Shown: positions 1-8,200 of the stretch, in pieces
Layout of the letters: every line of letters begins with the position of its first letter
Numbering within the stretch: the stretch's first letter is position 1
Assembly (NCBI RefSeq): GCF_003711225.1
Contig: NZ_CP031030.1
Location: forward strand, 3,162,001 to 3,226,000
Source: Runella sp. SP2
Lineage (GTDB): Bacteria > Bacteroidota > Bacteroidia > Cytophagales > Spirosomataceae
Length of the DNA stretch: 64,000 nt
Direction of reading: 5' to 3'
Translations under genes and position numbers: made by a program
The notes under the pieces: generated by a model
Database searches by the model: none
What the model saw: only the letters and a program-made list of their open reading frames with translations
What the model was told of the DNA's origin: nothing

Positions 1-1054
1 AGATAAAGATAATCAAGGCCACCAGAATGAAGGCGGTGATGATGGTTTCTTCTACTTCCAAAATCGAAAGTCGCACCGAACGGGTATAGTCAAACCCAAT
101 CGCCGCCACAATATCTGGTGGAAGGTCTTTTTTGATTTGGTCAATACGCTTGTAAACCTCATCTACAATCGCAATTTGGTTCGCCCCAGGCTGAGGCACA
201 ACGGCCACACCCACCATCGGAACACCATCGCGACGCATCAGGGTACGTTCGTTTTCGGGAGCTAGTTCTGCCCTACCTACGTCCATAAACTTCACCACCC
301 GATCAGATTCCTCTTTGACGATGAGGTTATTAAATTCGTCAACGGTGGTCAAACGTCCAAGCGTACGCACCGTAAGCTCAGTAGTTGCCCCTTCAATCGA
401 CCCCGATGGAAGTTCAATATTTTGGCGCGTCAAGGCGTTCAACACGTCGATGGCCGTAAGGCGATACGAAGCCAATTTGAGCGGATCAATCCACAAACGC
501 ATGGCGTAGCGTTTTTCTCCCCAAATTTGAATCGAACTGACCCCCGAAATGGTTTGTAAACGTTCCTTTACTTGGCGTTCAACAATGTCGTTCAAATCCA
601 GCATCGAGCGCTTATCGCTCTTCACGTTCATGAAGAAAATGGGGTTTGAATCGGCATCGGCTTTGGACACAATCGGTGGGTCAATATCGCGCGGCAATAA
701 GCCCAACGAACGAGATACGCGGTCGCGCACGTCGTTGGCTGCCGTTTCCAAATCCACGCCCAAATCAAACTCCACAGTAATGTTACTTCGTCCATCTCGG
801 CTGGCCGACGTCAAGGTCTTAATCCCCGAAATCCCGTTGATAGATTCCTCCAAGGGTTCGGTGATTTGAGATTCAATAATCTCGGCATTGGCCCCCGTAT
901 AATTGGTCATTACGTTGATCACGGGCGGATCCACGCTCGGGTACTCCCGTACCCCAAGGTACGAAAAGCCAATCAACCCGAAAATAATGATGATGAGCGA
1001 CATCACCACTGCCAATACGGGTCGTTGAATGCTGGTTGTTGATAATGATGCCAT
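1..1054 (-). CDS. RND multidrug efflux permease (HAE1/AcrB type), partial
   Basis: Inner-membrane proton-driven pump subunit of a tripartite RND efflux system. The reading frame begins at ATG 1054 and leaves the window at position 1, so about 351 of the roughly 1,050 residues usual for the family are visible. What is seen is the cytoplasmic N-terminus, first membrane helix (about residues 12-30), and the PN1/PN2 porter domains with family-typical segments GVREYPSVDPP, TNYTGANAEIIE and SNPIFFMNVKS; the visible end is in the second helix. It follows the adaptor gene by 12 bp in the same direction, so the two form one operon. Substrate cannot be read from the sequence; the hydrophobic/amphiphilic efflux class is more likely than the heavy-metal CusA class because of the SVDPP and SGIKTLTS signatures. 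Confidence 0.93.
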   Translation of the reverse strand, partial: MASLSTTSIQRPVLAVVMSLIIIIFGLIGFSYLGVREYPSVDPPVINVMTNYTGANAEIIESQITEPLEESINGISGIKTLTSASRDGRSNITVEFDLGVDLETAANDVRDRVSRSLGLLPRDIDPPIVSKADADSNPIFFMNVKSDKRSMLDLNDIVERQVKERLQTISGVSSIQIWGEKRYAMRLWIDPLKLASYRLTAIDVLNALTRQNIELPSGSIEGATTELTVRTLGRLTTVDEFNNLIVKEESDRVVKFMDVGRAELAPENERTLMRRDGVPMVGVAVVPQPGANQIAIVDEVYKRIDQIKKDLPPDIVAAIGFDYTRSVRLSILEVEETIITAFILVALIIFI

Positions 1055-1066
1055 GATAGTTTTGTT

Positions 1067-2173
1067 TTACTTCTTAATATCCACTTCTCCGCCTGCTTTC
1101 ACTTGCAAGATACCCGAAGTAATGAGGGTATCACCTGGCATCAAGCCCTTGATAATTTCGATTGTTTTATCGTTCCGAATCCCAATTTCTACCGCAATTG
1201 TTTCGGCTTTGTTATTCTTCACGATAAAGACACGGTGCCCACGAAGGTCAGGAATAACGGCTTCGGTAGGAACGATGATGGCGTTGGGTTTGGCATTTAG
1301 GATGATTTCTACACGCGCAAACGCGCCAGGCACTAACTTACGCCCTGGATTCGGGCTGGTGGCGCGCAGGGTAAGGGTACGGGTACTTGGGTCAATCTTT
1401 GGCTCAACGGCATATACTGTCCCACGGAATTTCTCATCTCCACCTTCGGTCGAGAACGTAATACTTGTTCCTTTGCGAACACTTGTGGCGTATTTGGCGG
1501 GCACCGAGAAGTCGAGTTTGGCAGGGTTTACGTTGGTGAGGGTAGCAATGCGGGTGGCATTGTTTACGTAACTTCCCGAACTGATGTAGCGCAATCCGAC
1601 AGTTCCATCAAAAGGCGCTTTAATGACCGTTTTCGCAATTTGAGCTTTTAGGTTTTCAATGTCGGCATTCATACTGTTCAAGTTGGTCAAACTGATGTCA
1701 TAATCACGCTGGCTAATGGCCTCTTTTTCCAACAATCGTTTCTGCCGCTCTTCGTTTACTTCGGCCAATTTTTTCTGGTATTCTAATTTTTGAAGTTGAG
1801 CCTGTAAATCGGCATCATTGATACGAATCAGGACTGTCCCTTTTTGGATATAGTCTCCTTCTTTAAAATTGATAGAAGTGATTCGCCCTGCAATTTCACT
1901 TCGAATTTCCACTTCTTCGTTGGCGATGATGGTACCTGTCGAGAGAATTTTCTCCTCAATTCGTTGATTTTGTACCACCAAAATCTCAATGGGAGCTGGC
2001 CCACCTGCTTTACCTGGGGCTCCACCTTTGGCACCCGCGCCCGCATTTTTTCCTGCTCCCGCTCCTTTTTCCTCTTTTTTGGAGGCGTATTCTTTTAAAC
2101 GAGGGTAAAAGGCTAAACCGGTAATAAGTAGAATAACTAAAATTGTGACAACGGTTTTTACGGGCTTGCTCAT
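1067..2173 (-). CDS. RND efflux periplasmic adaptor subunit (HlyD/MFP family)
   Basis: Membrane-fusion protein that links the inner-membrane RND pump to an outer-membrane channel. An N-terminal hydrophobic helix (about residues 7-23) is followed by an unusual Gly/Ala/Lys/Pro-rich low-complexity linker (about 36-61), then the half lipoyl domain with IIANEEVEIRSEIAGRI, an alpha-helical hairpin (about 110-165), the second lipoyl half (VIKAPFDGTVGLRYISSGSY), and the beta-barrel and membrane-proximal domains. Length (368 aa) is normal. It starts at ATG 2173 and is the first gene of an operon with the downstream permease. No outer-membrane factor gene is visible; it may lie past the left edge or elsewhere. 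Confidence 0.93.
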   Translation of the reverse strand: MSKPVKTVVTILVILLITGLAFYPRLKEYASKKEEKGAGAGKNAGAGAKGGAPGKAGGPAPIEILVVQNQRIEEKILSTGTIIANEEVEIRSEIAGRITSINFKEGDYIQKGTVLIRINDADLQAQLQKLEYQKKLAEVNEERQKRLLEKEAISQRDYDISLTNLNSMNADIENLKAQIAKTVIKAPFDGTVGLRYISSGSYVNNATRIATLTNVNPAKLDFSVPAKYATSVRKGTSITFSTEGGDEKFRGTVYAVEPKIDPSTRTLTLRATSPNPGRKLVPGAFARVEIILNAKPNAIIVPTEAVIPDLRGHRVFIVKNNKAETIAVEIGIRNDKTIEIIKGLMPGDTLITSGILQVKAGGEVDIKK

Positions 2174-2296
2174 TGGTTAGTAAATAGTAATATATATCTG
2201 CTTAGTAGAGGTTCAGATAAGGTAACACCATAATTAGGCAAAAAAGGTCGCTTTCGCGGCTGGCATCGACGAATTTGTTTTTTGTGTCGCTTAAAA

Positions 2297-2408
2297 GAAA
2301 CAAAAAAGCGACGCTCTTGGAGCGCCGCTTTTACGTATATAGTACACAAAATCTAACTTATCGACGAATATTCAACGTAAACGTCTTGTAGTTTTCGCTT
2401 GGTTTGAT
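2297..2408 (-). repeat. 112-bp direct repeat, copy A: duplicated 3' end and terminator of the neighbouring lipoprotein gene
   Basis: This stretch matches 2936-3047 over its full length with only a few substitutions. Read on the minus strand it encodes the last 17 residues (IKPSENYKTFTLNIRR type ending) and stop codon of the lipoprotein encoded at 2997-3500, without the rest of the gene, and then the same rho-independent terminator. It is therefore a detached gene end. Differences concentrate in the terminator stem-loop, where one base pair has changed on both arms (T-A here, C-G in copy B). Confidence 0.9.
2301..2331 (-). terminator. Rho-independent terminator in repeat copy A
   Basis: On the minus strand the arms AAAAGCGGCGCTC and GAGCGTCGCTTTT pair around a CAA loop and end in a T run. 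It sits between the small membrane-protein gene at 2433-2849 and the efflux operon, so it insulates the latter. Confidence 0.85.
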
Positions 2409-2432
2409 GTCGAATGAACATTACGTTTATCC

Positions 2433-2849
2433 TTAACTAAATATCCTAACGCCGCGAATTACTACAAGATACCCCAATAAAACCGTCAGTGGTACTAGGA
2501 TTAGGAGTAGCAACAAACTCGCTTTCTTAGCAACTGGAGGGGAGATTTCCCATTGTTTATACTCAAGAAAAAGCCCTATCAACAAATTAGAAACACCAGT
2601 CGATAGTATCAAATACCTTAGCAACAGATTTTCAGTTAATAGTGCAGGATAAACTATTGCCCCTCCTAAGACTACTAAAACTGTCGGGTAAGTTTTACAA
2701 AATTTATGTTCAAAAAAAAGACCTAGACCTAATACAGAGATACCCGCCAATACTATTATATACTTTAGCACCAAGTATTCAGAAAACACAGCAAAATAAA
2801 CTGTCGCAGTTCCCAAGCAAATCAGGGTTAACTTGTATATTTTTTTCAT
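2433..2849 (-). CDS. Small five-helix membrane protein with internal duplication, unknown function
   Basis: I do not recognise a family. The 138-aa product is almost entirely hydrophobic and made of two similar halves: about residues 7-50 (GTATVYFAVFSEYLVLKYI...GLFFEHK) and 55-99 (GGAIVYPALLTENLLLRYL...GLFLEYK) align residue for residue, each a two-helix hairpin ending in a charged E-[HY]-K turn. A fifth helix lies at about 108-132. The gene is richer in A+T than its neighbours and lies between two 112-bp direct repeats that copy the 3' end of the upstream gene, which suggests that it arrived as an insertion or by a duplication event. Start is ATG 2849. Function cannot be inferred; an integral inner-membrane location is likely. 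Confidence 0.6.
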   Translation of the reverse strand: MKKIYKLTLICLGTATVYFAVFSEYLVLKYIIVLAGISVLGLGLFFEHKFCKTYPTVLVVLGGAIVYPALLTENLLLRYLILSTGVSNLLIGLFLEYKQWEISPPVAKKASLLLLLILVPLTVLLGYLVVIRGVRIFS

Positions 2850-2935
2850 CTTATGTTGTTTTTGGGAAAGTTAATAACTGAAAAATAAACTTTAAAACAA
2901 ACTAATTAAAATTTCATTCCTTAATAAAACCATTT

Positions 2936-3047
2936 GAAACAAAAAAGCGACGCCTTGAGGGCGCCGCTTTTACGTATATAGTACACAATATCTAACTTAT
3001 CGACGAATATTCAACGTAAACGTCTTGTAGTTTTCGCTTGGTTTGAT
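2936..3047 (-). repeat. 112-bp direct repeat, copy B: native 3' end and terminator of the lipoprotein gene
   Basis: This copy is continuous with the intact lipoprotein gene (2997-3500) and includes its stop codon and terminator. It pairs with copy A at 2297-2408. The repeat-to-repeat period is 639 bp and the unique segment between is 527 bp. Confidence 0.9.
2940..2970 (-). terminator. Rho-independent terminator of the SusCD-lipoprotein operon (copy B)
   Basis: On the minus strand arms AAAAGCGGCGCC and GGCGTCGCTTTT (one G-T pair) enclose a CTCAA loop and precede a T run. It closes the first SusC/SusD/lipoprotein operon. Confidence 0.85.
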
Positions 3048-3500
3048 TTGGTCGTTACCCGTCAATGTCAACACCAATGGAAAGTTTTGAGTGGCGGCAA
3101 CTGTCGTTGGAATACCTTCCAAAATTTCAAACTTGATGTAAGCAGAGCTACTGTTGGCAGGAATCGTCACCGAACCTTTGCTTTCCAAAATACGATAGTT
3201 GATATTTTCAACTGCTGTGCTTTTTGCCGCATCAATGACGTAGCCAAATGTGGTAGCTTCTGTACGTTGTGCACCTACCAATTGTACCAAAATACTATCT
3301 CTTTTGATTGCCTGACGCACAGTACGCTGCGCCGCACCATTTGATACGTTGTTGGTGGGCTGCGTTGCAAAACCCGTACGTGGGTTTTTAAACTCTACCA
3401 CTGGAGCCATATCGTACGTCCAAGAAGGATTTTCAAAGCATGACGTAAGCGACAACGCCATTGCTCCTACTACTAAAAATTGAATGAATTTATTTTTCAT
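2997..3500 (-). CDS. SusD-associated outer-membrane lipoprotein (DUF4843/Calx-beta-like)
   Basis: A 168-aa predicted lipoprotein. I chose ATG 3500 because the product then starts MKNKFIQFLVVGAMALSLTSC, a signal peptide with a clear lipobox (LTSC); an in-frame start 36 bp upstream would add a hydrophilic 12-residue tail before the signal. The rest is a single beta-rich domain with a typical Calx-beta-like closing pattern (SVTIPANSSSAYIKFEI ... LVLTLTGND). Such proteins commonly follow SusC/SusD genes and probably contact the same extracellular ligand; that role is inference. It is the last gene of the first SusCD operon, 51 bp downstream of susD. Confidence 0.7.
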   Translation of the reverse strand: MKNKFIQFLVVGAMALSLTSCFENPSWTYDMAPVVEFKNPRTGFATQPTNNVSNGAAQRTVRQAIKRDSILVQLVGAQRTEATTFGYVIDAAKSTAVENINYRILESKGSVTIPANSSSAYIKFEILEGIPTTVAATQNFPLVLTLTGNDQIKPSENYKTFTLNIRR

Positions 3501-3551
3501 GTTTTGTTCAATGTTTAAGTAACTGACTTGAGCCATCTTCTGCTTTAGCTC

Positions 3552-4958
3552 TTAGTAACCACGGTTCTGCTTCAAGTTTGAATTAAGTTGAACTTGAGCT
3601 GTAGGAAGTGGTGCTAAAATGCGGAAGTCATCGTAAGGAACCACAGCCGAAAGGCTCGCCTTAGTGATGGTTTGTCCACGGCGTTTCAAATCAAAGAAAC
3701 GGTGTCCTTCCAAGTACAATTCCAAACGACGCTCTACCATAATGGCTTCAATTAAATCAGCTCCTTTCACTGTAGCGGCGACTGGCGTAGCGCCCGAGCG
3801 TGTACGAATACGGTTCAAATCTGCCAAGGCCAAATCATCTTTTCCAGTAGCGGCATACGCTTCAGCACGGATAAGCAATACTTCTGAAAAACGAATTACA
3901 GGAATATTATCCGTAAATGGCCCTCTTGAACCTGGATATTTGCGGCTAAACACCACCGATTCTCCACCTTTTACCCCAGCAAACATCGCTTGTGTACGAC
4001 GAACATCTGTTGCTTCGTACAAGGCAAGTAGCTCGCTGGTAGGAACAACGTCCGCCCAGTTACCTGTTGTTAGGTTGGTCGTCAATGAGTGCATTGATTC
4101 GTTAGCTCCCAAACCTTCGGTTGCCTGAACATAATTAATTTCAAAAAGTGACTCTGGGTTTGGAGCTGCCGTAAATGCTGATGTGTAATTGGCACCACTT
4201 ACAAGTACAGCACCGTTAGGCGCATCAAGTGCCGCGGTAGCATAAGTAATAGCATCTGCATATTTTTCCCAATAGAGGTAAACGCGGGCCAAGAGGGCAT
4301 TTGCGGCCGCTTTATTGGCACGAAGACGGTTACCAGTGGCAGGGAACAACGCAATCGCTTCTTTCAAATCTTTTTCGATCAATTGATACGTTTCCTCAAT
4401 CGTTGAACGAGATTTAAAATCCGCTTTGGTCACGTCATCTGTAGGTTCGGTGCGCAAAATCATACCCAAGTTTGCTCCACCCACAACTTTGGTAGGCTCG
4501 TAGCAAAATACCCGCGCCATATCAAAGTACAACAAAGCACGCAAAAACAAGGCTTCTGCTTTGATTTGCGCTTTCTCAGCTTCAGTAGTGTTAGCGCCAC
4601 TAATTCCTTTAATGATGAAGTTCGCTTCGTTAATACCCGCATAATTGTCCCAAAATTGCTGCATGTGAGCACTCGGTGCATTTACACGCTCGTTGAAATA
4701 ACGGTTTGAGTTAGTATTGGTCAAACGAACGTTATCAGCCATGATTTCGGGAGCAATCATCATACGAGCTCCATAGTAAGTGTTTGGTTGTAAACGGTCA
4801 TACACTGAAATCAAAAGGGCACGCACCCCCGTAATATCAGTCAAAGCTACTTCTGTACTTATCGACTGTTTTGGCTCTGTATTGAGCAAGTCGCTACACG
4901 ATGTAGCCACCATTGCCAATACCACCAACGATATATTTTTAAGTTGTTTTGTCAACAT
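3552..4958 (-). CDS. SusD/RagB family nutrient-binding outer-membrane lipoprotein
   Basis: Cell-surface lid protein that captures ligand for the SusC channel beneath it. Signal peptide with lipobox VATSC (about residues 17-21), then the family-typical start SDLLNTEPKQSIS, TPR-like helices and the C-terminal PVIRFSEVLLIRAEAYAATG and RRLELYLEGHRFFDLKR segments. 468 aa is normal. It follows the SusC gene by 21 bp. The ligand (glycan, peptide or other) cannot be told, as no degradative enzyme is adjacent. Confidence 0.94.
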   Translation of the reverse strand: MLTKQLKNISLVVLAMVATSCSDLLNTEPKQSISTEVALTDITGVRALLISVYDRLQPNTYYGARMMIAPEIMADNVRLTNTNSNRYFNERVNAPSAHMQQFWDNYAGINEANFIIKGISGANTTEAEKAQIKAEALFLRALLYFDMARVFCYEPTKVVGGANLGMILRTEPTDDVTKADFKSRSTIEETYQLIEKDLKEAIALFPATGNRLRANKAAANALLARVYLYWEKYADAITYATAALDAPNGAVLVSGANYTSAFTAAPNPESLFEINYVQATEGLGANESMHSLTTNLTTGNWADVVPTSELLALYEATDVRRTQAMFAGVKGGESVVFSRKYPGSRGPFTDNIPVIRFSEVLLIRAEAYAATGKDDLALADLNRIRTRSGATPVAATVKGADLIEAIMVERRLELYLEGHRFFDLKRRGQTITKASLSAVVPYDDFRILAPLPTAQVQLNSNLKQNRGY

Positions 4959-4979
4959 GTCTTTTACGATGGTTTGAAA

Positions 4980-7961
4980 TTAAAACTCGATTTGGATCCC
5001 CCCTGTCACTTGCTTACTTTGCGGATAACGTCCGATTTCAGTAAGCAAAATTTCTGGGTCTAAACCTGTGTACGCAGTCCAAGTCAACAAGTTGATGGCT
5101 TGAGCAAAGAAACGTACTTGGGTCAGTTTAAGCCGTTTTGTAATACTCGATGGCAAATCATACCCAACGGTTACTTGTTTCAAACGAACGTAACCCGCAT
5201 TTTCGAGTTGCTTGGTAGAGAACGTCTGAACAGTACTGCTTCCTGGCTCAGTACCACCTTCGTAGGCACGTGGTACGCGTGTGATTTGCCCTGGCGTTGT
5301 CCAGCGCGCAAGTTGAGTCTGCATGTTGTTCCAACCTGCAGACGCTGAGCTTTCCATAAAGAAGCCGTTGTTGTTCAACACTTGGTTACCCCACTGACCT
5401 TGGAAGAAGAATTCCAACGAAATGCCTTTGTATGAAAGACGGTTAGTTACGCCACCAAACCCTTTTGGAAGCGGTGTTCCTTGGATTCTTGAATCACGAG
5501 CTTGAACTGTATAAGTGATGTTCCCGAGTGAATCTAACCACATCGAACGACCATCGGCTGGGTTAACTCCTGCATAAGTTGGATACCAGTTGATAAACAC
5601 TGGTTGTCCTACCCACAGACCCGTACCGATATTGTTTTGACCAGGCAACAATTGAAGGATTTTGTTACGCTGGAAAGAAACGTTCCAGTTTGTTTCCCAA
5701 CGGAAACCACCTTTGTTAATGTTTACGTGATTAAATTCAACTTCTAAACCTTTGTTTTCAACTTTTCCAAGGTTTTCGTTGATAGAACCAAAACCGCTAT
5801 CGTTAGGCAAAGGACGAGACAACAACAACTTATCGTTGATTTTACGATACACTTGTACCTCCCCAAAAATACGTCCGCTGAAGAGTGAATAGTTTACCCC
5901 TGCGTTGAGCGTAGATGCTACTTCCCACGATAAGTTAGCATTTCCTAATTGCGAAGGACGGATACCTGGTAGGTCGATGTACTGACCACCCAAACCGAAC
6001 AATGCGCGTGAAGCGAAGTCACTGATGTTGTTGTTACCTGCTTTACCATAACCAGCAAATACTTTCAACTCAGACAACCATGAGTATTTTTTCAAGAAGC
6101 TTTCTTCTGACAAACGGTAACCTACTGAAAGCGCAGGGAACAAACCGTAACGGCTGTTTGAACCAAAACGTGAAGACCCATCGTAACGCAACGTTGCAGT
6201 ACCAATCAATCTGTCTTTGTATCCATAATTAAATGAACCAAATACACTGGCAATACGCCATGTTGTATAAGTACCAGTCGTTGTGATTGGACGAGCAGCT
6301 GCTGCCAACGTACGGAACAAACCGTTAGGGAAGCCTTGTCCTGTAGCAGATACTACTTCGGAGATTTGTTCACGGTACTCTCCACCTACCAAGGCGCCAA
6401 TTTCGTGGTCACCGATGGTTTTGTTGTAATTCAACGTTTGAGCAGTGTTCCAGTTTAGACTGTAACGGTTAGAGACGGTTGCACTACCACCTGTTGACGC
6501 AAATTGCGGAACGATTGGGTCACGATACGCATCATCACGGTTGTTGGCATAGTCAAGACCGTAGAAAGAACGGAACTTCAACCCTGGAATGATTTCGTAG
6601 TTCACTGCCAAGTTACTAACCGTTTGAATCGTGGTATTTAAACGGGTTTCGTACTCTACACTTTGTACTGGATTGTAGCTAAATGCCCCTGTAAGTGGTG
6701 CATTATATGAACCATCCGCTTTGTAAACGGGCTGGTTTGGCAAAATCAACGCTGCGGCAAAGAATGGGCTATTGATAAAAGCTCCGTCCGCGATGGCACC
6801 GTTTTGAGTAGTAGCAGCAAGACCAATTGAAGTCTCAATTTTTAGTTTTTTATTGGCTTGGTGATCCACGTTTAAGCGAACTGTTCCACGACCAAAGTCA
6901 GACTTAATTACTTGTCCTTCTTGGAAGTTGTACGAGGTTGCCAAGTAAAAGTTTGTTTTTCCATCACCACCCGTAGCAGAGGCATCAATCATACGAAGGC
7001 GACCACGCTGATACACATAGTCTTGCCAATCGGTGTTTTGAACCGTAGCAGGATCACCATATTGTGCAATGGCATTGGCACGCGCAGTTTCTACCGAAGC
7101 GTTTGTTGCTCTAGCGCGGTTTTCAAAACCTTCAATTTTAAGGGTCGCAAACTCTGCCGCAGTTAGCACATCCAATTTCTTCAACACATCCGTAAAACCA
7201 TCTTGGATAGATACTTTGAATTTGGTTTTACCAGCTTTACCACGCTTTGTAGTAATCAATACCACCCCGTTTGACCCTTGCGCACCATAGATAGCTGACG
7301 CCGCCGCATCTTTCAACACTTGGATGGACTCGATGTCGTTAGGGTTCAATGATGCAAGTACGTTTGAGCTTGCAACACCTGACAAACCACCGCTCGCTAC
7401 TTGTACCCCATCAATGATGTAAAGTGGGTCGTTACCAGCGTTGATTGAACCAACCCCGCGAACGCGAACGTTGATACCACCCCCAGGCTGACCACTCGTA
7501 GCGGTTACCTGTACCCCTGCCGCGCGACCTTGGAGGGCACGGTCAACAGTTTGCATCGGCAAACCTTCAATGGTTTTTCCACTTACTTGAGATACCGCCG
7601 CAGTGATATTCTTTTTCGCAGAAGAACCACCATAAGCCGTTACCACTACCTCATTGAGGTTGTTGGCTTCTGGAGTAAGCGTTACGTTAATGATTGTTTT
7701 GGAACCTACTTCAGCGGTTGTTTTTTCAAAACCTACGAAGCTAAATACAAGTTGGCCACCGTTTGAAACCGCGATTTTGTACTTTCCATCAGCATCGGTA
7801 TTCACACCGCGCGTTGTCCCTTTGACAACGACCGTCACCCCTGGTAGGGCTGTTCCATCTTCACTGCTTGTTACCGTTCCTGAAACGGTTCGCTCTTGTG
7901 CTCGAAGCTGCACACAAAAACTCATCAACAAGCAAAAGCTTGCGAGTAAAATTTTACGCAT
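4980..7961 (-). CDS. SusC/RagA family TonB-linked outer-membrane transporter
   Basis: TonB-dependent beta-barrel that imports oligomeric nutrients. Signal peptide ends at LRAQ (about residue 21), followed by a carboxypeptidase-like regulatory domain (about 25-95, VSGTVTSSEDGTALPGV), TonB-box region NEVVVTAYG, plug domain with RVRGVGSINAGNDPLYIIDG, and a 22-strand barrel ending in a C-terminal Phe. 993 aa. It heads an operon with SusD (3552-4958) and the lipoprotein (2997-3500). Its leader peptide and 5' flank closely resemble those of the second SusC at 9811-12963, so the pairs look like an old tandem duplication. Confidence 0.96.
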   Translation of the reverse strand: MRKILLASFCLLMSFCVQLRAQERTVSGTVTSSEDGTALPGVTVVVKGTTRGVNTDADGKYKIAVSNGGQLVFSFVGFEKTTAEVGSKTIINVTLTPEANNLNEVVVTAYGGSSAKKNITAAVSQVSGKTIEGLPMQTVDRALQGRAAGVQVTATSGQPGGGINVRVRGVGSINAGNDPLYIIDGVQVASGGLSGVASSNVLASLNPNDIESIQVLKDAAASAIYGAQGSNGVVLITTKRGKAGKTKFKVSIQDGFTDVLKKLDVLTAAEFATLKIEGFENRARATNASVETARANAIAQYGDPATVQNTDWQDYVYQRGRLRMIDASATGGDGKTNFYLATSYNFQEGQVIKSDFGRGTVRLNVDHQANKKLKIETSIGLAATTQNGAIADGAFINSPFFAAALILPNQPVYKADGSYNAPLTGAFSYNPVQSVEYETRLNTTIQTVSNLAVNYEIIPGLKFRSFYGLDYANNRDDAYRDPIVPQFASTGGSATVSNRYSLNWNTAQTLNYNKTIGDHEIGALVGGEYREQISEVVSATGQGFPNGLFRTLAAAARPITTTGTYTTWRIASVFGSFNYGYKDRLIGTATLRYDGSSRFGSNSRYGLFPALSVGYRLSEESFLKKYSWLSELKVFAGYGKAGNNNISDFASRALFGLGGQYIDLPGIRPSQLGNANLSWEVASTLNAGVNYSLFSGRIFGEVQVYRKINDKLLLSRPLPNDSGFGSINENLGKVENKGLEVEFNHVNINKGGFRWETNWNVSFQRNKILQLLPGQNNIGTGLWVGQPVFINWYPTYAGVNPADGRSMWLDSLGNITYTVQARDSRIQGTPLPKGFGGVTNRLSYKGISLEFFFQGQWGNQVLNNNGFFMESSASAGWNNMQTQLARWTTPGQITRVPRAYEGGTEPGSSTVQTFSTKQLENAGYVRLKQVTVGYDLPSSITKRLKLTQVRFFAQAINLLTWTAYTGLDPEILLTEIGRYPQSKQVTGGIQIEF

Positions 7962-8140
7962 ACGATTTAGTTGGTTTTTAGGTTGATTCTAATGTGTTTT
8001 GCAACACACAATTGTAAACCTGTTACGGTTTATAATTGTTCCGTAAAATTAAGCAAGAACGCAATAAGTTGCAAGCACATCATTTAGTTTACCAACTATT
8101 TATTATCCCAAATGGATTATTTTGTGGTTATTTTAAACGC

Positions 8141-8168
8141 AAAAAGGAAAGCAAATGCTTTCCTTTTT
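8141..8168 (-). terminator. Rho-independent terminator after second SusD
   Basis: On the minus strand the arms AAAAAGGAAAGCA and TGCTTTCCTTTTT form a hairpin with a two-base loop and a T tail, 33 bp past the stop of the SusD gene at 8201. The 239 bp between 7962 and 8200 otherwise hold only the promoter region of the next SusC gene, with a small TGTGTT/AACACA inverted repeat at 7993-8008. Confidence 0.85.
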
Positions 8169-8200
8169 GAAATAAGTACCAATAAAATATACCTAAGCGA

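Noticed and set aside
1029-1571. 180-aa plus-strand frame
   Set aside because: Lies wholly antisense to the efflux adaptor gene, which has clear domain motifs.
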